Assembly (NCBI GenBank): GCA_963696325.1
Contig: CAVOJV010000050.1
Location: forward strand, 1-56,668
Length of the DNA: 56,668 nt
Direction: 5' to 3'
DNA from: CAVOJV01 sp963696325
GTDB taxonomy: Bacteria > Pseudomonadota > Gammaproteobacteria > Competibacterales > Competibacteraceae
The translations under genes were made by a program, and so were the position numbers. The notes below the pieces were generated by a model. The model had not been told where the DNA came from, searched no databases, and saw only the letters and a list, made by a program, of their open reading frames with translations. This document shows, in pieces, positions 43,162 through 51,153 of this stretch (within the stretch, counting starts at the first letter, position 1; each line of letters begins with the position of its first letter).

Positions 43162-43425
43162 GTCACCGAGATCGCCAACTTGCTTTCAGCCGACGCGAAG
43201 CTCAAGGTGCTGGTGGTGGGGCATGCCAATAATGTCGGTGCTTTCGAGTTAAACCGGGACCTGTTGCAGCAGCGCGCCACGGCAGTCATGGAAGCGCGGG
43301 TAGCGAAATACAGTGTCGCCCAGGAGCGCCTGTTTCCGTTCGGCGTTTCCTAAAGCGCCGATGGTTCCCACGATACCGACGACGGGCGCGCCAAGAACCG
43401 CTGTGTGGAACTCGTGCGTTACTGA
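43162..43425 (+). pseudogene. OmpA C-terminal domain remnant
   Basis: VTEIANLLSADAKLKVLVVG and HANNVGAFELNRDLLQQRA are the peptidoglycan-binding OmpA motif region. After about 43350 a shift of frame continues with HDTDDGRAKNRCVELVRY and a TGA at 43423, the standard end of the domain. The N-terminal part of the protein is missing, so this is a decayed gene. The 224 bases after it (43426-43649) contain only the palindromes listed at 43595. Confidence 0.65.
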
Positions 43426-43594
43426 GCAATTTTTTGTAACGTAACGTAATTGACAAATGCCTAATCCATTCATAAGAATTTTGATACCGAAAAGTCGTCG
43501 CACTCAGCATAAAGTGTAATAAAAGCTAAAGTGAACTATCTTTAATCGGGAACGGCCTGGTAATTGCTGACAACACCGACTGTCGGCAAGCTAT

Positions 43595-43624
43595 CTGTCA
43601 CACGGTAGGTTTCCCTGACAGGGA
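43595..43624. promoter_or_regulatory. Overlapping palindromes before the cytochrome/amine dehydrogenase cluster
   Basis: CTGTCA (43595-43600) and TGACAG (43616-43621) form an inverted repeat with a 15-base spacer. TCCCTGACAGGGA (43612-43624) is itself a perfect palindrome around one base. They lie 25-55 bases before the first cytochrome gene and could be an operator. I cannot name a cognate regulator in the window. Confidence 0.35.
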
Positions 43625-43649
43625 TCGTGGCGGTTAAAAACAGCAAAAA

Positions 43650-44282
43650 TTGCGCACGAGGGCGGTGTTGAGCACAAAGTCCGGCTTGAAACAGCTAATG
43701 GCGGTTTGGGCTGTCCTGGCCTTGCTGCAGACAGTAAGCGCGGCGGATAGCAATTCCGCCAGTTCTGCCCAACTCACGTTCCAGGGTTACCCCCACGCCC
43801 CCACCTTCACGGTCGCTCCCCAACGTCCCGGCAAGTATTACCCGTGCACGCAATGCCACAGGTTTCTAGAGCCCAATCCCGAGCCCCGCAAGCTCAGGGC
43901 TCCCCACCCCGAACTCAAGCATGGGGAGGGCAAAATGTGGTGCCTGACCTGTCATGATGCTGCCAACCGGGATGTCCTGCGGACATCGGATGCAACGATT
44001 GCGTTTGAAAACTCCTATCTGGTATGTGGTCAGTGCCATGCCGTGGAGTTAAAAGACTGGTATTTCGGGGCACACGGCAAGCGCCTCGCCAATTGGCAAG
44101 GGACGCGGGAAATCTATGGCTGTGCCCATTGCCACAATCCCCATGATCCGCGCATCTACCCGCGCAAACCGCTGCCGCCACCGCCGGTACGGGTCGGTCT
44201 GGAGAGACGCGATGGGGAAGACCATAGGTTGGAAGCAATCTGGGAACGCTATTTTCTCGAAGGCAGCGAGTACAGACCATGA
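43650..44282 (+). CDS. Tetraheme c-type cytochrome
   Basis: A roughly 210-residue exported protein with four heme sites: CTQCH (66-70), CLTCH (98-102), CGQCH (126-130) and CAHCH (158-162). A signal peptide core (LMAVWAVLALLQTVSAA) precedes them. The start is uncertain: TTG at 43650, TTG at 43668 or ATG at 43698 are in frame, with GAGGG at 43658-43662 favouring the middle one. It overlaps the Fe-S gene by 4 bases (ATGA). Together with the Fe-S and NrfD genes it resembles the NrfBCD module, in which cytochrome, Fe-S protein and membrane subunit exchange electrons with quinone. No terminal reductase such as NrfA is present. Confidence 0.82.
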   Translation: MRTRAVLSTKSGLKQLMAVWAVLALLQTVSAADSNSASSAQLTFQGYPHAPTFTVAPQRPGKYYPCTQCHRFLEPNPEPRKLRAPHPELKHGEGKMWCLTCHDAANRDVLRTSDATIAFENSYLVCGQCHAVELKDWYFGAHGKRLANWQGTREIYGCAHCHNPHDPRIYPRKPLPPPPVRVGLERRDGEDHRLEAIWERYFLEGSEYRP

Positions 44283-45271
44283 GTAGCGACAACGAGCCAA
44301 GCGGGCAACCCTCCCTGGAAGAGCCTAACGAAAAAACTCAGAAGACGACCGGCGGGGTCAACCACTCTCGTAGAAGATTCCTTAAGGGACTGGGCGGCGT
44401 GGGTGCCGCAACGGCTGTCGCAACGGCGGGCGCTCTCGGCGATCCCGCTTGGGGAGGCGCCACCTTGCGGGAAGCGCTGGGCGATCTATTCCAGGAGCAC
44501 TACCAACGGATGACACCCGAGGAAATTCAGGACGCGCTGGCGCGGGTGGAGCGCAAGGCCGAACGCCGCTATGGTGTCGCTATCCACTGCGAAAACACCC
44601 CGCCCCAGTCGGGGGTGGTATTCGGCTATGCCATCAACATTTCCCAGTGCCAGGGTTACCGGGAGTGCGCCGTGGCCTGCGTAAAGGAAAATAACCATGG
44701 CCGTGATCCCGCATCGACACAATACGTCCGCGTGCTGGAGATGAGTCATGGCAATATGAATCTTGACCATTCCAACCATTACTATGATTCCAATCGCGTG
44801 CCGGAAGTGGGCAAGTATTATCTGCCGGTGCAGTGCATGCAGTGCGATGATCCCCCCTGTGTGAAAGCCTGCCCCGTTGAGGCCACCTGGATGGAACCGG
44901 ATGGGATCGTGGTGGTGGATTACGACTGGTGCATCGGCTGCCGGTATTGCATGGCGGCCTGCCCGTATTGGGCGCGCCATTTCAACTGGAAGGAGCCCGA
45001 GCTTGCGGCCGCCGAGATCAACCCCGTTACTCATTACCTGGGCAACCGGCCGCGGCCTCAAGGGGTGGTGGAGAAATGCCACTTCTGCATCCAGCGCACC
45101 CGCAAGGGCTTGCAGCCCGCCTGCATGGAGGCCTGTCCGACCGGATCGAGGGTGTTTGGCAACCTGCTCGATCCCAAGAGCGAGATTCGTTACATCCTGG
45201 CTAACAAGACGGTATTCCGGCTGAAAGAGGACTTGGGTACGGAACCCAAGTTCTGGTACTACACCGACTAA
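44279..45271 (+). CDS. Tat-exported four-cluster Fe-S protein (NrfC/DmsB type)
   Basis: A 330-residue protein with a Tat signal (SRRRFLKG, residues 30-37) and the ferredoxin-like Fe-S fold of CISM electron-transfer subunits. Cysteine groups are CQGYRECAVAC (124-134), CMQCDDPPCVKACP, CIGCRYCMAACPY, and CHFC followed by CMEACP. In the first group the second ligand is Tyr127 instead of Cys, so that cluster may be [3Fe-4S] or altered. It should bridge the tetraheme cytochrome and the NrfD-type membrane subunit on the periplasmic face. Confidence 0.88.
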   Translation: MSSDNEPSGQPSLEEPNEKTQKTTGGVNHSRRRFLKGLGGVGAATAVATAGALGDPAWGGATLREALGDLFQEHYQRMTPEEIQDALARVERKAERRYGVAIHCENTPPQSGVVFGYAINISQCQGYRECAVACVKENNHGRDPASTQYVRVLEMSHGNMNLDHSNHYYDSNRVPEVGKYYLPVQCMQCDDPPCVKACPVEATWMEPDGIVVVDYDWCIGCRYCMAACPYWARHFNWKEPELAAAEINPVTHYLGNRPRPQGVVEKCHFCIQRTRKGLQPACMEACPTGSRVFGNLLDPKSEIRYILANKTVFRLKEDLGTEPKFWYYTD

Positions 45272-45277
45272 GCATCC

Positions 45278-46486
45278 ATGGCCTTGATAACATTTTTTTG
45301 GGATGGTGCGCGCGAGATGTTGCGGGGCGGTAAGCTCTACTGGAGCTGGACCCTGCTGTTGCTGGCCATCATCACCTATGGGGCGTGGCATTATCTGGGT
45401 CAGTGGCGACAGGGTCTGGTAGTGACTGGGATGAGCGATCAGGTCTCCTGGGGGTTTTACATTGCCAACTTCGCGTTTCTGGTGGGGATTGCCGCGGCGG
45501 CTGTGCTGCTGGTCATTCCCGCCTATATCTTCGACCGCAAGGATATCGAGGAGGTGGTGTTGTTGGGTGAGGCGATGGCGGTGGCGGCGGTGGTAACGGC
45601 CATCCTGTTCGTCATGGTGGATCTGGGGCGCCCCGAGCGGGTCTGGCACATGCTGCCGGTGCTGGGCAGATTCAATTTCCCCCAATCCTTGCTGGCCTGG
45701 GATGTGGTGGTACTGAACGGTTATCTAGCCCTGAATCTACTGATCCCGTTGTCGGTGCTATTTACCCGCTATCGTGGTAAACAGCCCAATTTCAAACGGT
45801 ACCTCCCTTTGGTGGCTGTAACCATTTTATGGGCGATTTCCATTCACACGGTAACCGCTTTTTTGTTCTCCGCCAACAGCGCCCGGCCGTTCTGGCATAC
45901 TGCCCTGCTGGGGCCACGCTTTATCGCCTCGGCGTTTGTCTCGGGACCGGCGTTGATCATCATCGCGCTGCAGATCGTCGACAAAGTGACCAGCCATACG
46001 GTGGACCGGCGCGCCATCGATACCCTGGCGATTATCATGACTATCGCCCTGCAAATCAGCCTGTTTTTCGTGGGGGCGGAGCTATTCACCGACTTCTACA
46101 ATGCCGGTTCCCACACCGCGTCCATCAAGTATCTATTTTTTGGCCTGCGGGGGTTCGAGGCATTGCGCCCCTGGATCTGGACAGCGCTCGTCTTGAATGG
46201 CCTTGCGGTCATCATCCTGATGATTCACCCCCTGCGCAGAAACCGGCTGACCCTGAATTTTGCGTGCCTGCTGGCTTTCGCGGGAATCTGGATAGAAAAA
46301 GGCATGGGTCTGGTGGTCCCCGGCTTTGTGCCAACGCCTTTGGGGGAGATTTTCGAATATGTTCCGACTTACCCGGAAATTATGATTTCCAGCGGCTGTT
46401 GGGCGATTGGGCTGTTGGTGTTTACCCTGCTCGTCAAGACTGGGATTGCCATTGAATCGGGCCGGGTGCGTTACCGTCGGGCCTAA
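45278..46486 (+). CDS. NrfD/PsrC-family quinone-interacting membrane subunit
   Basis: A 402-residue integral membrane protein with eight to ten hydrophobic helices. Family signatures include WGFYIANFAFLVGIAAAAVL, DLGRPERVWHML and FNFPQSLLAWDV, with charged residues within helices as in NrfD/PsrC proteins that bind quinone. It lies 6 bases after the Fe-S gene. With the two upstream genes it forms a periplasm-to-quinone electron module. The Qhp genes begin 180 bases later on the same strand. Confidence 0.9.
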   Translation: MALITFFWDGAREMLRGGKLYWSWTLLLLAIITYGAWHYLGQWRQGLVVTGMSDQVSWGFYIANFAFLVGIAAAAVLLVIPAYIFDRKDIEEVVLLGEAMAVAAVVTAILFVMVDLGRPERVWHMLPVLGRFNFPQSLLAWDVVVLNGYLALNLLIPLSVLFTRYRGKQPNFKRYLPLVAVTILWAISIHTVTAFLFSANSARPFWHTALLGPRFIASAFVSGPALIIIALQIVDKVTSHTVDRRAIDTLAIIMTIALQISLFFVGAELFTDFYNAGSHTASIKYLFFGLRGFEALRPWIWTALVLNGLAVIILMIHPLRRNRLTLNFACLLAFAGIWIEKGMGLVVPGFVPTPLGEIFEYVPTYPEIMISSGCWAIGLLVFTLLVKTGIAIESGRVRYRRA

Positions 46487-46561
46487 TCTCGCGCGTGTGC
46501 GTCCGTGTAAGGCGTAGCACAATTTGTTTGTGAAGTATTTGCTAATGAGCCGACTTGTGCT

Positions 46562-46597
46562 AACCGTTTTTTTATTTTGATTTTTTTTCAAACGGTT
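46562..46597. promoter_or_regulatory. Inverted repeat with T-rich loop between nrfD-like gene and qhpA
   Basis: AACCGTTT and AAACGGTT (8-base arms) flank a 20-base loop that is almost all T on the plus strand. It could be a partial terminator for the electron-transfer genes or a regulator site for qhpA. Confidence 0.35.
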
Positions 46598-46669
46598 ATG
46601 GTGGGGGTCGCGGGACTGGCCAGGTCCTGGGCAGAGCATTCTTTGAAAATGACGGGGGTTGGTAAGGCG

Positions 46670-48256
46670 ATGAGACGTGGAAATCGGGTTGCTATGGTTT
46701 ATTTTCTGCTCTTCGGGTTATGGATGGCGTGGGCCAATGCGGCCGAGCCTAATCCACAATCGGTGCTCATCAGGGCCTGCGCGGGCTGTCACGCTCCCAA
46801 CAGCGAGGGAGCCTTGAGTCGCATCCGGGATATGCGCAAGACCCCGGAGGGTTGGGATATGACCATCGTCCGGATGGGGGTTTGGCACGATGTCAAGACC
46901 GACGCCAACGATCGCAAGGTGCTGGTAAAGTACCTGGCGGATACCCAGGGACTCGCGCCGGAGGAAACCACCGACTACCGCTACCTGCTGGAGCGGCGCC
47001 CGAATGTCCCCCACACATCCGCCGATGAAGAACTCGGCGTCATGTGCGCCCGTTGTCACAGCTACGGCCGGATAGCCTTGCAGCGTCGCGACGAGGCGGA
47101 GTGGCGCAAGCTGGCGCACACTCACTTAGGACAGTTTCCGAGCGCCGAATATCAGAACTACGGCCGTGACCGCAAATGGTGGGAAATCGCCCGTGATCAG
47201 ATGCCGCCGAAACTGGCTTCCCTGTACCCATTGAAGACCGCGGCCTGGGAACAATGGAAATCGCATAAACTCGTCGATCCCGCGGGTACCTGGCGGGTCA
47301 GCGGCGAGCGTCCCGGGGGCGGGCGCTACACCGGCTATCTCAAAATCCAGTCCTTGGGCCACGATAACTTCGAGGCTGACTACACACTGTCCTACGCTAA
47401 CGGCAGTCAGGTGAATGGCCAGGGCAAGGCGGTGCTTTATACCGGCTACGAGTGGCGGGGCGCGGGCAAACTGGGTTCGGACGAGGTGCTCTCCGTGTAT
47501 GCTCTGTCCGCCGATGGCAATCGTCTGAGTGGGCGCTGGTTTCTCAAGGGCGCCGAGGAGATTGGTGCCGATCTGACGGCCGTGCGGGTTAAAGAAGGCG
47601 AATCCGGCATCGTCGCCGTGGAACCGCCATTCCTTCGCGCCGGCCAGAAGGCTCAGGTGACCATCTACGGGTATGGGCTGGCAGGCGATGTCAAGTTCGA
47701 CAAGGGTCTGGATGTCAAACGCGTTGTCAAGGCCGAGCCCGACCAGGTAACCGTCGAAGTGCAGGCCAGCGACAAATTGACTCCTGGCAAGCGCCCGGTC
47801 AACGTGGGCAAGACCAAGGCGGAGGCAGCAATGGCTGTGTACAAGACGATCGATGCTATCCGCGTCGAGCCGGAATTTGCCATCGCGCGTATCGGCGGTG
47901 GCGAGATCGCGCCGGTCAGCGCGCAACTCCAGGCCATAGCCTATCTCAACGGTCCGGATGGGAAGGCGGGTACCAAGGATGACGTGCGTCTCGGCACCCT
48001 CCCGGCCCAATGGGCGGTGGCTAATTTCAGCGAGGTTGCGGCCGCCATGGAGGACGCTAGGTTCGCCGGCAAGATCTCTGAGGCCGGTCTCTTTATCCCG
48101 GGTCCGGGCGGACCCAACCCGGTGCGTAAGTTCGGCACCGACAACACGGGTGATCTGAAGATCACCGCCAAGGTGAAGGACGGCAACCAGACTCTGGCAG
48201 GCGACGGTCATCTGATCGTGACCGTCCAGCGCTGGAACACTCCACCTTTGCGCTGA
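46670..48256 (+). CDS. qhpA: Quinohemoprotein amine dehydrogenase, alpha subunit
   Basis: The diheme alpha subunit, about 528 residues from the ATG at 46670. Signal peptide core MVYFLLFGLWMAWANAA; mature protein near EPNPQ. Heme sites CAGCH (37-41) and CARCH (126-130) are in the N-terminal cytochrome domain. Three beta-barrel domains follow, as in the Pseudomonas and Paracoccus enzymes. It takes electrons from the cysteine tryptophylquinone of the gamma subunit during oxidative deamination of primary amines in the periplasm. The start could also be the ATG at 46649. The stop overlaps qhpD by one base. Confidence 0.92.
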   Translation: MRRGNRVAMVYFLLFGLWMAWANAAEPNPQSVLIRACAGCHAPNSEGALSRIRDMRKTPEGWDMTIVRMGVWHDVKTDANDRKVLVKYLADTQGLAPEETTDYRYLLERRPNVPHTSADEELGVMCARCHSYGRIALQRRDEAEWRKLAHTHLGQFPSAEYQNYGRDRKWWEIARDQMPPKLASLYPLKTAAWEQWKSHKLVDPAGTWRVSGERPGGGRYTGYLKIQSLGHDNFEADYTLSYANGSQVNGQGKAVLYTGYEWRGAGKLGSDEVLSVYALSADGNRLSGRWFLKGAEEIGADLTAVRVKEGESGIVAVEPPFLRAGQKAQVTIYGYGLAGDVKFDKGLDVKRVVKAEPDQVTVEVQASDKLTPGKRPVNVGKTKAEAAMAVYKTIDAIRVEPEFAIARIGGGEIAPVSAQLQAIAYLNGPDGKAGTKDDVRLGTLPAQWAVANFSEVAAAMEDARFAGKISEAGLFIPGPGGPNPVRKFGTDNTGDLKITAKVKDGNQTLAGDGHLIVTVQRWNTPPLR

Positions 48257-49704
48257 TGGGGGGGATCGCCATGGGAGCATTGCAGCTTATAGACCATAAC
48301 TTTCACCAGGTTCGCCTGGAGGGAGGGCGGCGCATACTGTTTCATATTCCCACCACCAGCCTCTTTGAGATGGATGATTTGACGGCGGCGGTGGTGGATT
48401 TCTTTGATGAGCGCAAGCAGGTGGGCCAGGAGGATGTGCGCCAGCGTTTCGATGGCATCCATGAACCCTCGGCGGTGGTCAGGGCACTCTGCGAGTTGAG
48501 AGATCTGGGGGTGGTGGGCGATCTGGTCGGGTCGCGGGTCCAGCGCGTCCTGCCTTCCATCCAGAATTATCCCCTCAGTACAATCGTGCTCAATGTCAAT
48601 ACCGGCTGCAACCTGAGCTGCACGTATTGCTATAAGGAGGATCTGGCCACGCCTGCCAAGGGTGAAAAGATGGATTTGGCCACGGCGGTCAAGGGTATCG
48701 ATCTGCTGCTGAGGGAGGGGGCCGGGCGGGATAGGATCAATGTCATCTTTTTTGGCGGCGAACCGCTTTCCAACCTGCCGTTGATTCGACAAGTCGTGGA
48801 TTACACGGAACGGCGTTGCCAGGAAGCTGGTGTGGCCGTGGATTTTTCGCTCACCACCAACGCCACACTGCTTAATGAGCAGATTGTCGATTATCTCAAC
48901 GGGCACCGTTTTGGCATCAGCGTCAGCATGGACGGTCCCAAGCTCCTCCACGACCGCAATCGTGTCACGGTGGGCGGCAAAGGAACCTACGATCTGGTGG
49001 CCAAAAAAGTGCGCATGCTGTTGGCGCGCTATAACACCCGGGCGGTAGGTGCCCGCGTGACCCTGACCAAGGGCAATGTGGACGTCGTGACCATTCACCG
49101 GCATCTACACGATGAACTGGGGTTCGCCGAGGTCGGATTCGCGCCGGCCACATCTTCCGACCAGGCGATGTTCAATCTGAACGAAGAGGAACTGGCCAGG
49201 GTATTCCAGGGCTTGAAAACCCTGGGGCAGCGTTATCTGGAGGCGGCCCTGCACGACGAGAATATCGGCTTTTCCAATATGCATCAGCTCATGACCGATC
49301 TCTGGCAGGGCACTCGCAAGTCCCTGCCCTGCGGAGCGGGAATCGGCCTGCTGGCTGTCGACAAAGACGGTGAACTCAGTCTGTGCCACCGCTTTACCGG
49401 CTCGGGGCTGCCCACCTTTGGCAACGTCGATTCAGGCATTGATAAGGAGCGCCTGGGCGGATTTCTGGAAAATGCCATGGAGCGCAGCGGATATCCCTGC
49501 GCCACCTGCCGGATTCGCCAACTCTGCGCTGGCGGTTGCTATCACGAATCCTATGCCCGTTACGGCGACCCGGCCAAGCCCGTATATCACTACTGCGAGT
49601 TGCTGCGGGAGTGGGTGGATTTCGGCATCGAGATCTACTCGCGGTTACAGGCCGAAAATCTCAGCTTTTTCGAACGCCATATTGCCCCTCGGAGATCCCA
49701 CTGA
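48256..49704 (+). CDS. qhpD: Radical SAM maturase of the amine dehydrogenase gamma subunit
   Basis: A 482-residue radical SAM/SPASM enzyme. The SAM cluster is CNLSCTYC (Cys118, 122, 125). Further cysteines for auxiliary clusters lie in KSLPCGAG, LSLCHRF, YPCATCRIRQLCAGGCYHES and YHYCEL. QhpD forms the Cys-to-Asp/Glu thioether bridges in the gamma subunit before export. TGATG overlaps on both sides (qhpA and qhpC) indicate coupling. An alternative start lies at 48271. Confidence 0.94.
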   Translation: MGGIAMGALQLIDHNFHQVRLEGGRRILFHIPTTSLFEMDDLTAAVVDFFDERKQVGQEDVRQRFDGIHEPSAVVRALCELRDLGVVGDLVGSRVQRVLPSIQNYPLSTIVLNVNTGCNLSCTYCYKEDLATPAKGEKMDLATAVKGIDLLLREGAGRDRINVIFFGGEPLSNLPLIRQVVDYTERRCQEAGVAVDFSLTTNATLLNEQIVDYLNGHRFGISVSMDGPKLLHDRNRVTVGGKGTYDLVAKKVRMLLARYNTRAVGARVTLTKGNVDVVTIHRHLHDELGFAEVGFAPATSSDQAMFNLNEEELARVFQGLKTLGQRYLEAALHDENIGFSNMHQLMTDLWQGTRKSLPCGAGIGLLAVDKDGELSLCHRFTGSGLPTFGNVDSGIDKERLGGFLENAMERSGYPCATCRIRQLCAGGCYHESYARYGDPAKPVYHYCELLREWVDFGIEIYSRLQAENLSFFERHIAPRRSH

Positions 49705-50024
49705 TGAACCATTTGAAAGCACTCAATCAAAAAGCCGAGCTTCTGGAGCAGGCTGCCCAGGAGGGCAGAGCTCAGGAGGTATTCATGATGAGCGCCGTCG
49801 TGGGTTGCGCAACCACGTTCGATCCGGGCTGGGAGGTGGATGCCTTCGGCTCCGTCGCCGGACTTTGTCAGCCCATGGAGGCCGACTTGTATGGTTGCAC
49901 AGACCCCTGCTGGTGGCCCGCGCAAACCCCGGACAATCTCAATACCAACACGGGCTGGACGGATGGCAAGGACTCCGCGCAGCGGGATTGGCGGTTGTTG
50001 CAGGCGGTCTTTCCGCAGGAATAA
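49704..50024 (+). CDS. qhpC: Quinohemoprotein amine dehydrogenase, gamma subunit (CTQ-bearing)
   Basis: A 106-residue precursor. The first 28 residues form a helical, non-Sec leader. Using mature numbering from Met29, every modified residue of the characterised enzyme is in place: Cys7 and Glu16, Cys27 and Asp33, Cys41 and Asp49 for thioether bridges, and Cys37 with Trp43 for the cysteine tryptophylquinone. The key segments are VGCATTFDPGWEVDAF, LCQPMEADLYGCTDPCWW and PAQTPDN. It is the catalytic subunit that forms the Schiff base with amines. It lies between its maturase gene and the beta subunit. Confidence 0.96.
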   Translation: MNHLKALNQKAELLEQAAQEGRAQEVFMMSAVVGCATTFDPGWEVDAFGSVAGLCQPMEADLYGCTDPCWWPAQTPDNLNTNTGWTDGKDSAQRDWRLLQAVFPQE

Positions 50025-50034
50025 GGTGAATATC

Positions 50035-51132
50035 ATGCGCAAAGATTCGCTAAAGAGGCTTGTCGTCGGTCTGACCTTATTGGCCGGCTTCGGTATCAAC
50101 GTCGAAAGCGTGGCCAAGGATTATCTGCTGGCCGTAACCAGACCCAATAAACTCTATCTGGTCGATACCAAGGAACGGAAGATCGACAAGGTCTACGACA
50201 TTCCCGGTGACGGTGTGCCGAGTACGGTCGCGGTCCCGGCCGATGGCAAGGTCGCTTATATCAGCACCAACCGTTGGGAAAGCGTATCCGGCATCGATCT
50301 GGAAACCGGCCAGGAGGTGTTCAGGGCAAATCTGTCGGATGGGGACCTGCGGGTCAAGTCCATGTTCGCCATGAACGTCAGTCGCGACGGCAAGGAACTC
50401 TACGTCCATGAGTCGCCGGTACGCCTCAAACTGGACGAATACGAGGTCCAGGACACCCGTATTGCCGTTTATGATACAAGTGCCGGGCTGAATGCCAAAC
50501 CCAAGCGGACCTTTGCGGCGCCTAGGCGGATCGCGCTGCTGTTTCCGGGTATGGAGCACAACCGCCTGTATGGTTTTGGCTGGGATCTATATGCGTTTAA
50601 TACGGAGACGGGTGCTATCGATAAAACCTTTCCCGTGCTGAATTGGCAGCGACCCAATTATGCGCAGCCGGACATACTCGACGTATGGCTGCAATACGAA
50701 CAGGCCAATGTCCTTTCCACTCCCTATTTTGTTACCCGGACGGATCTCAAGCCTGACGACCCTGCGGCGTTCAAGACCGGCCTCCTGACCTTTGATCTGG
50801 CCAATGAGAATTTTCAGATGCACGATTTCGAGGATACCTCGGTGGTGATTTTTTCCTCGGTCATCAATCCGGTCAAGCCCAACGAAGCCTATTTGGTCTA
50901 TACCACGCTGAGTAAGGTTGATCTCGATCAGCACAAGGTAGTCAAGCGGGTCGATCTGGCTCACACCTACTATGCCGTCAATATCTCCAGCGACGGCAAG
51001 GAGGTTTACCTGGGCGGAGCCATGGACGACATCGCCGTCTACGATACCGCCAATCTGGAAAAACTCGGTACGATCAAACTGCCCGGTGGAGCGGATCAGT
51101 CCGTTGCGGGCGTGCGCATGGTGCATCGTTAA
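50035..51132 (+). CDS. qhpB: Quinohemoprotein amine dehydrogenase, beta subunit
   Basis: A 365-residue exported seven-bladed beta-propeller, starting at 50035 with AAGGTGA upstream. Signal peptide LKRLVVGLTLLAGFG; propeller repeats such as DGKVAYISTNRWESVSGID, SRDGKELYVHESP and SSDGKEVYLGGAMDDIAVYD are visible. It holds the gamma subunit against the alpha subunit. The open frame extends 65 codons upstream through qhpC but that part is not used. Confidence 0.93.
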   Translation: MRKDSLKRLVVGLTLLAGFGINVESVAKDYLLAVTRPNKLYLVDTKERKIDKVYDIPGDGVPSTVAVPADGKVAYISTNRWESVSGIDLETGQEVFRANLSDGDLRVKSMFAMNVSRDGKELYVHESPVRLKLDEYEVQDTRIAVYDTSAGLNAKPKRTFAAPRRIALLFPGMEHNRLYGFGWDLYAFNTETGAIDKTFPVLNWQRPNYAQPDILDVWLQYEQANVLSTPYFVTRTDLKPDDPAAFKTGLLTFDLANENFQMHDFEDTSVVIFSSVINPVKPNEAYLVYTTLSKVDLDQHKVVKRVDLAHTYYAVNISSDGKEVYLGGAMDDIAVYDTANLEKLGTIKLPGGADQSVAGVRMVHR

Positions 51133-51153
51133 GGAGCAAGCATAAGCCAGCGC

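Noticed and set aside
47126..48280. A 384-codon open frame on the minus strand opposite qhpA and the start of qhpD.
   Set aside because: It lies wholly antisense to genes with clear heme, barrel and radical SAM features; its translation is rich in His, Arg and Gly with no family pattern. It is a high-GC shadow.
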